DNA of 64,000 bases, from positions 1,080,761 to 1,144,760 of the forward strand of contig JABTUW010000004.1 in NCBI GenBank assembly GCA_015075185.1, given 5' to 3'. Of this stretch, positions 24,251 through 32,054 are shown one piece after another. The first letter of the stretch is position 1; each line of letters begins with the position of its first letter. The translations under genes were made by a program, and so were the position numbers. This stretch comes from Anaerolineales bacterium. GTDB taxonomy: Bacteria > Chloroflexota > Anaerolineae > 4572-78 > J111. The notes beneath the pieces were generated by a model, which did no database searches, was not told where the DNA came from, and saw nothing but the letters and a program-made list of their open reading frames with translations.

Positions 24251-25492
24251 ATGACCCTGCAACCCAAACGAACCGTAGCTGAATTAAAAGAACTGCGCGC
24301 CCTGACCGGCGATGAAAACGGGGCGCAGCGCGTCTGCTGGACCGAAACCTGGGCCACGGCGCGGGCCTGGATGCGCGACAAGCTGGCCGCCCTGCCGGTC
24401 GAGGTGACGGTGGACGAGGCCGGCAACCAGTGGGCCACCTTGCGCGGGCAGTCGGAGAAAGCCCTGCTCATCGGCGGGCACATTGACTCGGTGCCCAACG
24501 GCGGCTGGCTCGACGGCTGCTTGAACGTGCTGGCCGGGCTGGAGGTGCTGCGGCGCATCGCCGCTGAAGGCACGCCGCCGGTGACGGTGCGGCTGGTGGA
24601 TTGGGCCGACGAAGAGGGGGCGCGCTTCGGGCGCAGCCTGTTTGGCTCCAGCGCCGCCTCCGGCACGCTCAACCCCGACGAGGTGCGCGGCCTGACCGAC
24701 CGCGACGGCGTCAAATGGCCCGATGCCCTGGCCCAACACGGGGTAGACCTCGACCGGGCCAAAGAAGCGGGCCAGCAGTTAGCCAACGCCGCCGCCTACC
24801 TGGAACTGCACATCGAGCAGGGGCCGGTGCTGGAAAGCCTCGACCTGCCGTTGGGCGTAGTGCTCGGCACCTTCGGCGTCGAGCGGCACCGCATCACCTG
24901 GCGAGGGCAGGCGGCCCACGCCGGTTCAACCCCGATGGACAAACGCCGCGACGCCCTGGCCGGCGCGGCCAAGCTGGCCCTGGAAATTCGCCCGATTGCC
25001 CAGCGCACCGGCGACGGGGCAGTTTGCACTTGCGGCGGGGTGGTCTGCAAGCCGGGGATTGTGACCTCGGTGGTCGAGACGGCGGAGCAGTTGCTTGACC
25101 AGCGCCACCTCGACGCCGGGAAGCTGGCCGCGATGCTGGCCCTGGCCCAGGAGGCCAGCCAGCGCTTTGCCGAGGAGGAGAACATTACGGTCGAGTGGGA
25201 GCGGCTGTGGAACATCGAGCCGATTCTTTTCCACCCGGCGCTGATTGAACTGGCCGACGAGGCCATCCGCGAAACCTGCGGGGCGTCGCACCGCCTGCCC
25301 AGCGGCCCGCTGCATGACGCCGCCGAAGTGGCTCGCGCGGGCGTGCCGACGATCATGCTCTTTGTGCAAAGCCTGCGTGGCCTGTCGCATACCAAGGTCG
25401 AAGATACCAAAGAGGAGCACCTGGAGCTGGCGGTGCAGGCCCTCGACCGGCTGGCGAGCAAGACAATGAGCTGGCTGGCCGCACAGGCGTAG
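24251..25492 (+). CDS. M20-family amidohydrolase (allantoate amidohydrolase/N-carbamoyl-amino-acid hydrolase type)
   Basis: A 413-residue dinuclear metal hydrolase of the AllC/HyuC group. Metal-ligand motifs: GGHIDSVP (His77), GGWLDGCLNVLAGL (Asp89), DWADEEGARFG (Glu121-Glu122), HIEQGPVLE, and a final His in a region like LPSGPLHDAAEVARAG. Dimerisation-domain residues GQAAHAGSTPMDKR bind the carboxylate. It would release ammonia and CO2 from allantoate or a carbamoyl-amino acid, fitting the purine/pyrimidine genes further on (inference). GGAGG lies nine bases before the ATG. Unusually GC-rich compared with its flanks. Confidence 0.88.
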   Translation: MTLQPKRTVAELKELRALTGDENGAQRVCWTETWATARAWMRDKLAALPVEVTVDEAGNQWATLRGQSEKALLIGGHIDSVPNGGWLDGCLNVLAGLEVLRRIAAEGTPPVTVRLVDWADEEGARFGRSLFGSSAASGTLNPDEVRGLTDRDGVKWPDALAQHGVDLDRAKEAGQQLANAAAYLELHIEQGPVLESLDLPLGVVLGTFGVERHRITWRGQAAHAGSTPMDKRRDALAGAAKLALEIRPIAQRTGDGAVCTCGGVVCKPGIVTSVVETAEQLLDQRHLDAGKLAAMLALAQEASQRFAEEENITVEWERLWNIEPILFHPALIELADEAIRETCGASHRLPSGPLHDAAEVARAGVPTIMLFVQSLRGLSHTKVEDTKEEHLELAVQALDRLASKTMSWLAAQA

Positions 25493-25557
25493 AGCAGACG
25501 ATGCTTGTTAACCTAGGTCGTTCCGTTGGTAAATGGCTGGCTGCGCAGGTGTAGAGC

Positions 25558-25587
25558 AGACCCTAAAGTTAAAGACCTTTAGGGTCT
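25558..25587. repeat. Palindrome family A, copy A4 (3-nt deletion)
   Basis: AGACCCTAAAG then TTAA then AGACCTTTAGGGTCT: identical to the family except for loss of GTC from the left arm. It lies 14 nt before the ATG at 25602. Confidence 0.8.
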
Positions 25588-25601
25588 ACAGAGGGAGCAC
25601 T

Positions 25602-26054
25602 ATGGAAACCTTGATGAAAGATTACGGTTGGGTCGTGCTTGGCTTGGTCGCTGCGCTCAGTGCGGCCGGGGTGACGCTCTTTGGCAGCATCGGCCTGGAA
25701 AAGGTTGATCCCATCCTGGCGACAACGCTGCGCTCGATCATTATGATGGCAACTTTGGTGGTCGTCTCGCTCATAAGCGGGCAGTTGCAACCACTCTGGC
25801 AGGGCGGAAGCAACGTGGATGGGCGGGCCTGGCTCTTTATCATCCTGGCCGGTCTTTCGGGAGCCATCTCTTGGCTGGCTTACTTTGCCGCGCTGCGGCT
25901 CGGCGTAGCCAGCAAGATTTCCGCGCTTGACCGGCTGAGCGTAGCCTTTATCTTTGTTCTGAGCCTGCTCTTTTTAGGCGAACGGCACGGCTGGCAGGGC
26001 TGGCTCGGCCTGGGGCTTCTGGTCGCCGGTGTCTATCTCATTGCAGCGGACTGA
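25602..26054 (+). CDS. Single-domain EamA/DMT-family membrane protein
   Basis: A 150-residue hydrophobic protein of about five membrane segments, the size of one EamA domain: WVVLGLVAALSAAGVTLFGS, an internal segment with STLRSIIMMATLVVVSL-like character, SGAISWLAYFAALRLGVASK (the conserved EamA signature region), then a final helix ending VAGVYLIAA. Such half-size members normally dimerise to transport small metabolites. The ATG at 25602 follows GAGGGAG and lies just after palindrome A4; an upstream frame through A4 is rejected. It converges on the phosphatase gene with one base between stops. Confidence 0.85.
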   Translation: METLMKDYGWVVLGLVAALSAAGVTLFGSIGLEKVDPILATTLRSIIMMATLVVVSLISGQLQPLWQGGSNVDGRAWLFIILAGLSGAISWLAYFAALRLGVASKISALDRLSVAFIFVLSLLFLGERHGWQGWLGLGLLVAGVYLIAAD

Positions 26055-26055
26055 C

Positions 26056-26790
26056 TCACGTAATCAACTCCTGCGGCAGGTGTTCCACCCAATTCCAATA
26101 GCGAAAATCAATCCGGCCATCTTGGCGAAAATCAATGCGGGAGATGGCCGTATTGAATTTATAGTAGAAAACGTGCTGGCTGGGCAACTGGTTGAGCAGC
26201 GTCTTCAGCAGGGCATCAATAAAGCCGCCGTGCGAGACAACGGCAATCCGTTCCTCGCTGGCTGCCTGGGCGCGCAGAGCAGCCGCCACTTTGATCGCCC
26301 GGCTGTGACAGCCTGGCAAATCCTCGCAGCCCCCTGTCCACCAGCCCTCCTCGGTAATGAGGTCCGGCAGGACATAATTTGGAAATTCGGCCAGGATTTC
26401 GGAGCGGGTTTTGCCAGGAAAGCCGACTGCGCCGCCCGTTTCCCTATCATCCAGATAAATACCCCCATGCTCGTGGATGTCCAGCCAGACCTCGGGCGTC
26501 AGCCCCAGGGCCTGGCCAATCGGCTGGGCGGTTTGCAGGGCGCGATGCATGGCGCTGCAATAGAGCTTGGTAATGTTGTAACCGCGCCGCCTGTGGCTGG
26601 CCGTGGCCTCAACCGAGGTCCAGGGGGATAGTTCCGGGTTTTTGCCGGTCGCCAGGTGCTCGGCTAACAGGTGTGCCTGGTGATGGCCCAGTTCGGTCAG
26701 CGGAGGGTCACAGACCCGCTCAAAATTCTCTCGGTCCGGCGGCAAGGCGTTGTTGAAAGACTGGGCGTGGCGAATTATAAACAGTTTCAT
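26056..26790 (-). CDS. Histidine phosphatase family protein (phosphoglycerate mutase-like)
   Basis: A 244-residue branch-1 histidine phosphatase. The catalytic motif is FIIRHAQSFNN at residues 4-14 (RHG becomes RHA but the nucleophilic His is kept), and the second catalytic His is in VVSHGGFIDALL. A long insert between them (GRGYNITKLYCSAMHRALQT region) carries the usual Arg-containing SPMHRALQT-like segment. It could dephosphorylate a sugar phosphate, nucleotide or cofactor precursor. The start ATG at 26790 is fixed by the RHA motif; the frame upstream runs through repeat A5. SD is GGGAG at 10-14 nt. Confidence 0.85.
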   Translation of the reverse strand: MKLFIIRHAQSFNNALPPDRENFERVCDPPLTELGHHQAHLLAEHLATGKNPELSPWTSVEATASHRRRGYNITKLYCSAMHRALQTAQPIGQALGLTPEVWLDIHEHGGIYLDDRETGGAVGFPGKTRSEILAEFPNYVLPDLITEEGWWTGGCEDLPGCHSRAIKVAAALRAQAASEERIAVVSHGGFIDALLKTLLNQLPSQHVFYYKFNTAISRIDFRQDGRIDFRYWNWVEHLPQELIT

Positions 26791-26819
26791 AAGGTTGAGT
26801 CTCCCTGCTATTAAAAGTG

Positions 26820-26998
26820 GGGGGCTGCTCGTTTGTCCAGACCTCACAGATCTTAAAGACCTGTGAGGTCTAATAAGCTGTCTGAAAAGGCACAATGTGA
26901 GGCCGTAGTAACGACTTCAGGCGTTTACAGCCCCACCATTGACGACTAAAGTCATCACTACAAAGGCTTTTCAGACAGGCTCTAAAAGAGCAGCCCCC
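26820..26998. repeat. Nested inverted-repeat element
   Basis: Outer arms GGGGGCTGCTC (26820-26830) and GAGCAGCCCCC (26988-26998) are perfect 11-bp inverts. Inside are A5 and a second element (26876-26982) with ends AGCTGTCTGAAAAGGC and GGCTTTTCAGACAGGCT. That element holds an inner pair GTAGTAACGACTTCAG and GACTAAAGTCATCACTAC. Confidence 0.75.
26839..26871. repeat. Palindrome family A variant, copy A5, with compensatory change
   Basis: Same 33-nt plan as A1-A3, but the arms read AGACCTCACAGATCT and AGACCTGTGAGGTCT. The CCTAAAG block has become CTCACAG and the opposite arm has changed to match, leaving one mismatch. It lies 48 nt upstream of the ATG at 26790. Confidence 0.8.
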
Positions 26999-27044
26999 TT
27001 GCTACAGGGGATTATACACATCCTGGCCGACCCCGCCAATAACT

Positions 27045-27073
27045 TTGTCTAGCCCTGCGACTTATGGCATAAT
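27045..27073 (+). promoter_or_regulatory. Candidate sigma-70-type promoter for the antiporter operon
   Basis: TTGTCT (27045-27050), 17-nt spacer, CATAAT (27068-27073), about 40 nt before the ATG at 27115. Confidence 0.55.
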
Positions 27074-27114
27074 GCCGACAGGTTAAAAGCTCTCACCCAA
27101 AAAGGTCAAAGTTT

Positions 27115-28227
27115 ATGGATATCACTGTCCTCCTGTTATTCGTTCTGGGTTTGGTTTTACTTCTGGCTGGAGCTGAGATACTGCTGCGCGGGTCGACCCG
27201 CCTCGCGGCGGCCCTGGGTATTTCGCCGCTGGTGATTGGGCTAACGGTGGTGGCCTTTGGCACCAGCTCGCCTGAACTGGCTGTTACCGTTCAATCGGCC
27301 TGGGCCGGCCAGAGTGACATGGCCCTGGGCAATATCATCGGCAGCAACATCTGCAATGTACTGCTTATTCTGGGGCTGTCGGCCCTGATTACGCCCCTGG
27401 TGGTGGCGCAGAAGTTGATCCGCCTGGATGTACCGCTGATGGTTGGTCTCTCTTTGTTGATGCTGCTCATGGGGCTGGATGGCCAGATCAGCCGGTTTGA
27501 TGGCGCCATTCTTTTTGCCGGGATCATCGTCTATATTGTCTGGTCCATTCGCCAGAGCCGCCAGGAAAGCCGTCAGGTTAAACAGGAGTATGCCCAGGAG
27601 TATGGCCCTGAACCTGTCCCCCCCTCACCTCGAAACCTGATTATGTATGTGATTCTGGTAGGAGTTGGCCTGGCCATGCTGACCATCGGTTCAAACTGGC
27701 TGGTCGAAGGAGCGATTGTTATAGCCAGGGCTTTGGGGTTGAGTGAACTGCTTATCGGGCTGACCATCATCGCCATTGGCACCTCGCTGCCGGAAGTCGC
27801 GGCCTCGGTGGTGGCCAGCCTGCGCGGCGAACGGGATATTGCCGTCGGCAACGTTGTCGGCAGCAACATCTTCAACATCCTGTCTGTCCTGGGCCTGACC
27901 AGCCTGGTCTCACCCAACGGCGTCCACGTCCCGGCGGCGGCGCTCTCTTTTGACATCCCGGTGATGATTGCCGTTGCGGCCGCCTGTCTGCCCATCTTTT
28001 TCAACGGCCACAAAGTTGCCCGGTGGGAAGGGGGACTGCTTTTTGGCTATTACCTGGTCTACACGCTGTACTTAATTTTAAGGGCCACAGAACATACCAT
28101 TTTACCCGCCTTCGCGGCGGCAATGGTCTATTTTGTCATTCCGCTGACCGTTATCACCCTGGCAGTCGTGTTGGCGAGAACTGTGCGGGCCAATCGCCAG
28201 ACGATGGCGCAAGGACAAAACAGTTGA
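27115..28227 (+). CDS. Calcium/sodium antiporter (CaCA family, YrbG-like)
   Basis: A 370-residue membrane exchanger with about ten helices in two inverted halves. Both alpha repeats are intact: GTSSPELAVTVQSAWAG with LGNIIGSNICNVLL, and GTSLPEVAASVVASL with VGNVVGSNIFNILS; the GTSxPE and GNxxGSN motifs carry the cation-binding Glu and Asn. It should export Ca2+ in exchange for Na+ or H+. The first gene of a three-gene overlapping set: its stop overlaps the TTG start of the deacetylase. Start ATG at 27115 with AAGGTC upstream. Confidence 0.92.
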   Translation: MDITVLLLFVLGLVLLLAGAEILLRGSTRLAAALGISPLVIGLTVVAFGTSSPELAVTVQSAWAGQSDMALGNIIGSNICNVLLILGLSALITPLVVAQKLIRLDVPLMVGLSLLMLLMGLDGQISRFDGAILFAGIIVYIVWSIRQSRQESRQVKQEYAQEYGPEPVPPSPRNLIMYVILVGVGLAMLTIGSNWLVEGAIVIARALGLSELLIGLTIIAIGTSLPEVAASVVASLRGERDIAVGNVVGSNIFNILSVLGLTSLVSPNGVHVPAAALSFDIPVMIAVAAACLPIFFNGHKVARWEGGLLFGYYLVYTLYLILRATEHTILPAFAAAMVYFVIPLTVITLAVVLARTVRANRQTMAQGQNS

Positions 28228-29150
28228 AAATCTTTTATACCGATCACTTTGTGCTGCCACTGCCGTCAGAACATCGTTTTCCCATGCAAAAATACGCCTT
28301 GCTGCGCCAGCGGGTTGCCGAGTCCGGCTTGATTGCCCCGGAGAACATGCGCGTCCCTCCCGCTGCCAGTGATGCCGAAATCATGCGGGCGCACGATGCG
28401 GACTACTTGCACCGGGTCCAGAACGGTTTGTTGACGCCCCAGGAAATCCGGCGCATCGGCTTTCCCTGGTCGCCGGAGATGGTTGAACGCTCGCGCCGCT
28501 CCTCGGGGGCGACCATCGCCGCCTGCCGGGCCACGCTGGAGGATGGTTTGGCAGCCAACCTGGCCGGCGGCACCCATCACGCCTTTCGCGACGGCGGCCA
28601 GGGTTTCTGCGTGTTCAACGACAGCGCCATTGCCGCGCGGGCCATGCAGGCCGAAGGCCGGGTCCGGCGGATCGTCATTATTGACTGCGATGTACACCAG
28701 GGCAACGGCACCGCCGCGATCCTGGCCGGCGATCCGACCATCTTCACCTTCTCCATTCACGGCGCCAAAAATTTCCCGTTCCATAAAGAGCAGAGTGACC
28801 TGGATGTGGAACTGGAGGACGGTGCGGACGACGCCACCTACCTGGCGGCGTTGGAGCATGGTCTGTGCCAGGCATTGGATCGGGCGCAAGCGGATATGGC
28901 CATTTATCTAGCCGGGGCCGATCCTTTTGCCGGCGACCGGCTGGGTCGGCTGGCCTTGAGCAAAGCGGGACTGGCGGCGCGGGACCGGTTGGTATTTGAT
29001 TTTTGCCAGGCCGCGGGATTGCCCGTTGCCATCACCATGTCGGGCGGCTATGCCCCGCAAATCGAGGATATTGTGGATATCCATTTCCAGACCATCCGCG
29101 AGGCAGTGGAACGGCAGAGTAGAGGAGTGTGGATAGAAGATAGAGGATGA
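28224..29150 (+). CDS. Histone-deacetylase-superfamily protein
   Basis: About 308 residues of the HDAC/AcuC/acetylpolyamine amidohydrolase superfamily, which removes acetyl groups from lysines or polyamines. It begins KIFYTDHFVLPLPSEHRFPM and has AGGTHHAFRDGGQGFCVFND (catalytic His pair), IIDCDVHQGNGTA (zinc ligands Asp and His), and TMSGGYAP (catalytic Tyr). The start is TTG at 28224, inside the antiporter stop (TTGA); no in-frame ATG fits the family N-terminus. Its end overlaps the acetyltransferase start (ATGA). The last 12 residues come from GATAGAAGATAGAGGA-type iterated sequence and are probably a repeat-derived extension. Pairing of a deacetylase with an acetyltransferase is notable. 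Confidence 0.88.
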   Translation: MKIFYTDHFVLPLPSEHRFPMQKYALLRQRVAESGLIAPENMRVPPAASDAEIMRAHDADYLHRVQNGLLTPQEIRRIGFPWSPEMVERSRRSSGATIAACRATLEDGLAANLAGGTHHAFRDGGQGFCVFNDSAIAARAMQAEGRVRRIVIIDCDVHQGNGTAAILAGDPTIFTFSIHGAKNFPFHKEQSDLDVELEDGADDATYLAALEHGLCQALDRAQADMAIYLAGADPFAGDRLGRLALSKAGLAARDRLVFDFCQAAGLPVAITMSGGYAPQIEDIVDIHFQTIREAVERQSRGVWIEDRG

Positions 29151-29725
29151 AGATTGTAGATTTGAAAGCAGATGATCAAGGCGTTGTCCAGCAAGTGGCT
29201 GAACTTTTGGTGGAGGCGTTTCGGGAAAATTGGCCGGAAGCATGGCCGGATATAGCCGCAGCCCTGGCCGAAGTACAAGAGTCATTCGAGCCGGGCCGGA
29301 TTAGCAGGGTGGCCCTGGCCGACGATGGAACGGTATTGGGTTGGATAGGGGGTATCCGCCAGTATGACGGGCACGTGTGGGAGCTGCATCCGCTGGTGGT
29401 TCGGCCCGCTGTTCAACGACAAGGTATCGGGCGGGGGCTGGTGGCTGATTTGGAGGCGCAGGTGCAGCAGCAGGGTGGCTTGACCCTGTGGTTGGGTACA
29501 GACGATGAGGATAATATGACCTCGCTGAGCGGGGTCAATCTTTACCCGAATGTGTTTGAACACATCGCCAAGATCAAGAACCTGCGGGGACATCCTTATG
29601 AGTTTTATCAGAAACTCGGCTTTGTCATTGTGGGCGTGATGCCCGATGCCAATGGTCCCGGCAAGCCGGATATTTTTATGGCCAAGCCGGTGCGACCGCG
29701 GACCGCGGACCGTGGACCGCAGTAA
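29147..29725 (+). CDS. GNAT acetyltransferase resembling aminoglycoside 6'-N-acetyltransferase
   Basis: A 192-residue GNAT enzyme using acetyl-CoA. HVWELHPLVVRPAVQRQGIG contains motif A (QxxGxG), followed by LWLGTDDEDNMTSLSG. HPYEFYQKLGFVIVGVMPDA and GKPDIFMAKP are hallmarks of one AAC(6')-I branch. Many chromosomal members have other natural substrates, so resistance is not implied. The ATG at 29147 overlaps the deacetylase stop. The natural end appears to be MAKP; the last 10 residues (RPRTADRGPQ region) are encoded by the left arm of repeat D1, and the stop lies in its loop. Confidence 0.85.
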   Translation: MKIVDLKADDQGVVQQVAELLVEAFRENWPEAWPDIAAALAEVQESFEPGRISRVALADDGTVLGWIGGIRQYDGHVWELHPLVVRPAVQRQGIGRGLVADLEAQVQQQGGLTLWLGTDDEDNMTSLSGVNLYPNVFEHIAKIKNLRGHPYEFYQKLGFVIVGVMPDANGPGKPDIFMAKPVRPRTADRGPQ

Positions 29726-29758
29726 AAATCGGCGGTCAGCGGTCTGTGGTCGGCGGTC
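29694..29758. repeat. Iterated palindromic element, family D (D1), overlapping a gene end
   Basis: Left arm GACCGCG units (29694-29722), loop with the TAA stop of the acetyltransferase, right arm CGGCGGTC/GCGGTC units (29730-29758). It ends 24 nt before the phosphofructokinase ATG. Copies D2 and D3 are at 40127 and 50294. Confidence 0.8.
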
Positions 29759-29782
29759 ATTATTACCTGGAAGGAAATAACT

Positions 29783-32020
29783 ATGGTGACCCAAGCAAAG
29801 AACTCTATCGGTGTGTTGACCAGCGGCGGCGATGCCCCTGGAATGAACGCAGCCGTGCGGGCTGTGGTTCGGACCGCTCTGGCGCGGGGTGTGGAGGTTT
29901 TTGCCATCCGGGAAGGGTATCAGGGAATGGTGGACGGCGGCGACCAGATTGTGCCAATGGTTTGGGACTCGGTCGGCAGTATTTTGCAGCAGGGCGGCAC
30001 GGTGATTGGCACGGCTCGCTGTGCGGCCTTTCGCACTCGCGAGGGACGGCGGCAGGCAGCGCGCAATCTGCTCAAGCGCAAGATTGACGGGCTGGTGGTC
30101 ATTGGCGGGGACGGCAGCCTGACCGGGGCGGATACCTTTCGCCGGGAATGGCCGGAACTGCTGGCTGAACTGGTCGAACGGGGCGAAATCACCCCAAAAG
30201 TGGCCGAGCGCCACCCCAGCCTGGCCGTTGTCGGCCTGGTCGGTTCAATTGACAATGATATGTTTGGGACCGATATGACCATCGGCACCGACACGGCGCT
30301 GCACCGTATTACCGAAGCCCTGGATGCCCTGGGCAGCACCGCCGCCAGTCACCAGCGGACCTTTGTGGTGGAAGTGATGGGCCGCCGCTGCGGTTATCTC
30401 GCCCTGATGGGAGCCATTGCCGGCGGCGCGGATTGGGTACTGATCCCGGAAAGTCCGCCCGATGTGGATAATTGGGAAGAGACCATGTGCCGAGAGCTGA
30501 AAGCGGGGCGTGATGTAGGCCGCCGCCGTGACAGCATTGTCCTCATTGCCGAAGGCGCGCAGGACCGGCACGGCCAGCCCATTACCAGCGATTACGTCAA
30601 AAAAGTGCTGGAGGAACGGTTGGGGGAGGACGCGCGCGTGACCATTTTGGGCCATGTGCAGCGCGGCGGCTCGCCCAGCGCCTTTGACCGGAACCTGAGC
30701 ACGATGATGGGTTACGCCGCCGTGGAGACGCTTTTGCAGGCCCAACCGGACAGCCCGCCCCAGTTGATCGGCATTCGCGGCAACCGCATTGTCCACTCAC
30801 CTCTGATGGACGCCGTGCGCCAAACCCACGCTGTCAACGAAGCCATTACCAGCAACGATTATGAAACGGCGATGGCGCTGCGCGGCGGCAGCTTCAAAGA
30901 TGCTTTTCGGACTCTACGCACCATGGTGCGGGCTGTACCCCATCCTCCTAAACGGGGTCAAAAACAACTTCGCCTGGCGGTCATGCACTCCGGGGGGCCG
31001 GCGCCGGGGATGAATCCGGCCGTTCGAGTGGCTGTCCGGCTGGGAATTGATCACGGCCATAAGATGCTGGGCGTGCAAAATGGCTTTAAAGGGCTGGTGG
31101 CCGGCGACATCCAAGAGTTAGATTGGATGAGCGTTAACGGCTGGGCCACGCGCGGCGGCGCGGAATTGGGCACCAACCGCTTTACGCCTGATGGCAGCGA
31201 TTATTATGCCATTGCCCGCAACCTTGAAACGCACCAAATTGATGGCCTGCTCATCATTGGCGGCTGGACGGGCTACCAGTCAGCCCACGAGCTTTTTTCC
31301 CGGCGGCCCAACTTTCCTGCCTTCAAGCTTCCGATTGTCTGCCTGCCGGCCTCGATTGACAACGATTTGCCCGGCTCGGAGTTGAGCATCGGCGCGGATA
31401 CGGCCCTAAACAATATTGTCCAGGCGGTGGATAAAATCAAGCAGTCGGCGGTGGCCTCGCAGCGCTGTTTTGTGGTCGAGGTGATGGGCCGTTACTGCGG
31501 CTACCTGGCCTTGATGAGCGGCATGGCCACCGGCGCTGAGCGGGTCTACCTGAATGAAGAGGGCATCAGTCTGGCTGATCTTCAGACCGATTTGGCCCGG
31601 CTGGTGGCCGGTTTTGAGCGCGGCCGGCGGCTGGCCCTGCTGATACGGAATGAGTATGCCAACCCGCTTTACACCACCAATTTTTTGTGCTCACTCTTTG
31701 AGGAAGAAAGCAAGGAGCTGTTCGACGTGCGCCAGGCCATTCTGGGCCACCTGCAACAAGGCGGGGATCCCTCACCCTTTGACCGGATTCAGGCCACCCG
31801 GCTGGCCACCAAGTGCATTGATTATTTGATCGAGCAGGCCCAGGAGACAACGCCGGCGGCTTCCTTCATCGGCCTACAGGCCGGCCAGGTCAAGTTTTTT
31901 AGCCTGGAAGACTTGCCGCGGATGCTCGACACCGTTCACCGCCGGCCCAAAGAGCAGTGGTGGATGGAACTGCGCCCGATTGTGCGCTTGCTGTCGCAGC
32001 CGAGACCGAGGGTGGGGTGA
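29783..32020 (+). CDS. pfkA: Tandem-domain 6-phosphofructokinase
   Basis: A 745-residue protein of two fused PfkA domains, the arrangement of eukaryotic PFK. The N-half has GVLTSGGDAPGMNAAVRA, the ATP-type GGDGSLTGAD (108-117, with Gly where PPi enzymes have Asp), SIDND (155-159, catalytic Asp157), VEVMGRRCG and GHVQRGGSPSAFDR. The C-half keeps SIDNDLPGS, VEVMGRYCG and GHLQQGGDPSPFDR, but its nucleotide loop is GGWTGYQSA, having lost the Asp. It is probably a non-catalytic or allosteric half, as in animals and fungi. AAGGAA precedes the ATG. Glycolytic entry for the sugars handled nearby. Confidence 0.92.
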   Translation: MVTQAKNSIGVLTSGGDAPGMNAAVRAVVRTALARGVEVFAIREGYQGMVDGGDQIVPMVWDSVGSILQQGGTVIGTARCAAFRTREGRRQAARNLLKRKIDGLVVIGGDGSLTGADTFRREWPELLAELVERGEITPKVAERHPSLAVVGLVGSIDNDMFGTDMTIGTDTALHRITEALDALGSTAASHQRTFVVEVMGRRCGYLALMGAIAGGADWVLIPESPPDVDNWEETMCRELKAGRDVGRRRDSIVLIAEGAQDRHGQPITSDYVKKVLEERLGEDARVTILGHVQRGGSPSAFDRNLSTMMGYAAVETLLQAQPDSPPQLIGIRGNRIVHSPLMDAVRQTHAVNEAITSNDYETAMALRGGSFKDAFRTLRTMVRAVPHPPKRGQKQLRLAVMHSGGPAPGMNPAVRVAVRLGIDHGHKMLGVQNGFKGLVAGDIQELDWMSVNGWATRGGAELGTNRFTPDGSDYYAIARNLETHQIDGLLIIGGWTGYQSAHELFSRRPNFPAFKLPIVCLPASIDNDLPGSELSIGADTALNNIVQAVDKIKQSAVASQRCFVVEVMGRYCGYLALMSGMATGAERVYLNEEGISLADLQTDLARLVAGFERGRRLALLIRNEYANPLYTTNFLCSLFEEESKELFDVRQAILGHLQQGGDPSPFDRIQATRLATKCIDYLIEQAQETTPAASFIGLQAGQVKFFSLEDLPRMLDTVHRRPKEQWWMELRPIVRLLSQPRPRVG

Positions 32021-32054
32021 GTTAAATTAAGAATTGCTTTTTAAGTTTTTGGAT

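Larger units (their letters stand above)
26791..27114. other. Intergenic region holding a nest of inverted repeats
   Basis: 324 bp with no gene. It contains the nested element at 26820-26998 (with A5 inside) and a candidate promoter at 27045-27073 for the antiporter. Confidence 0.8.

Noticed and set aside
29147..29725. Aminoglycoside resistance determinant
   Set aside because: Similarity to AAC(6') is by motif only, with no resistance gene context or mobile element; natural substrate is more likely another amine.
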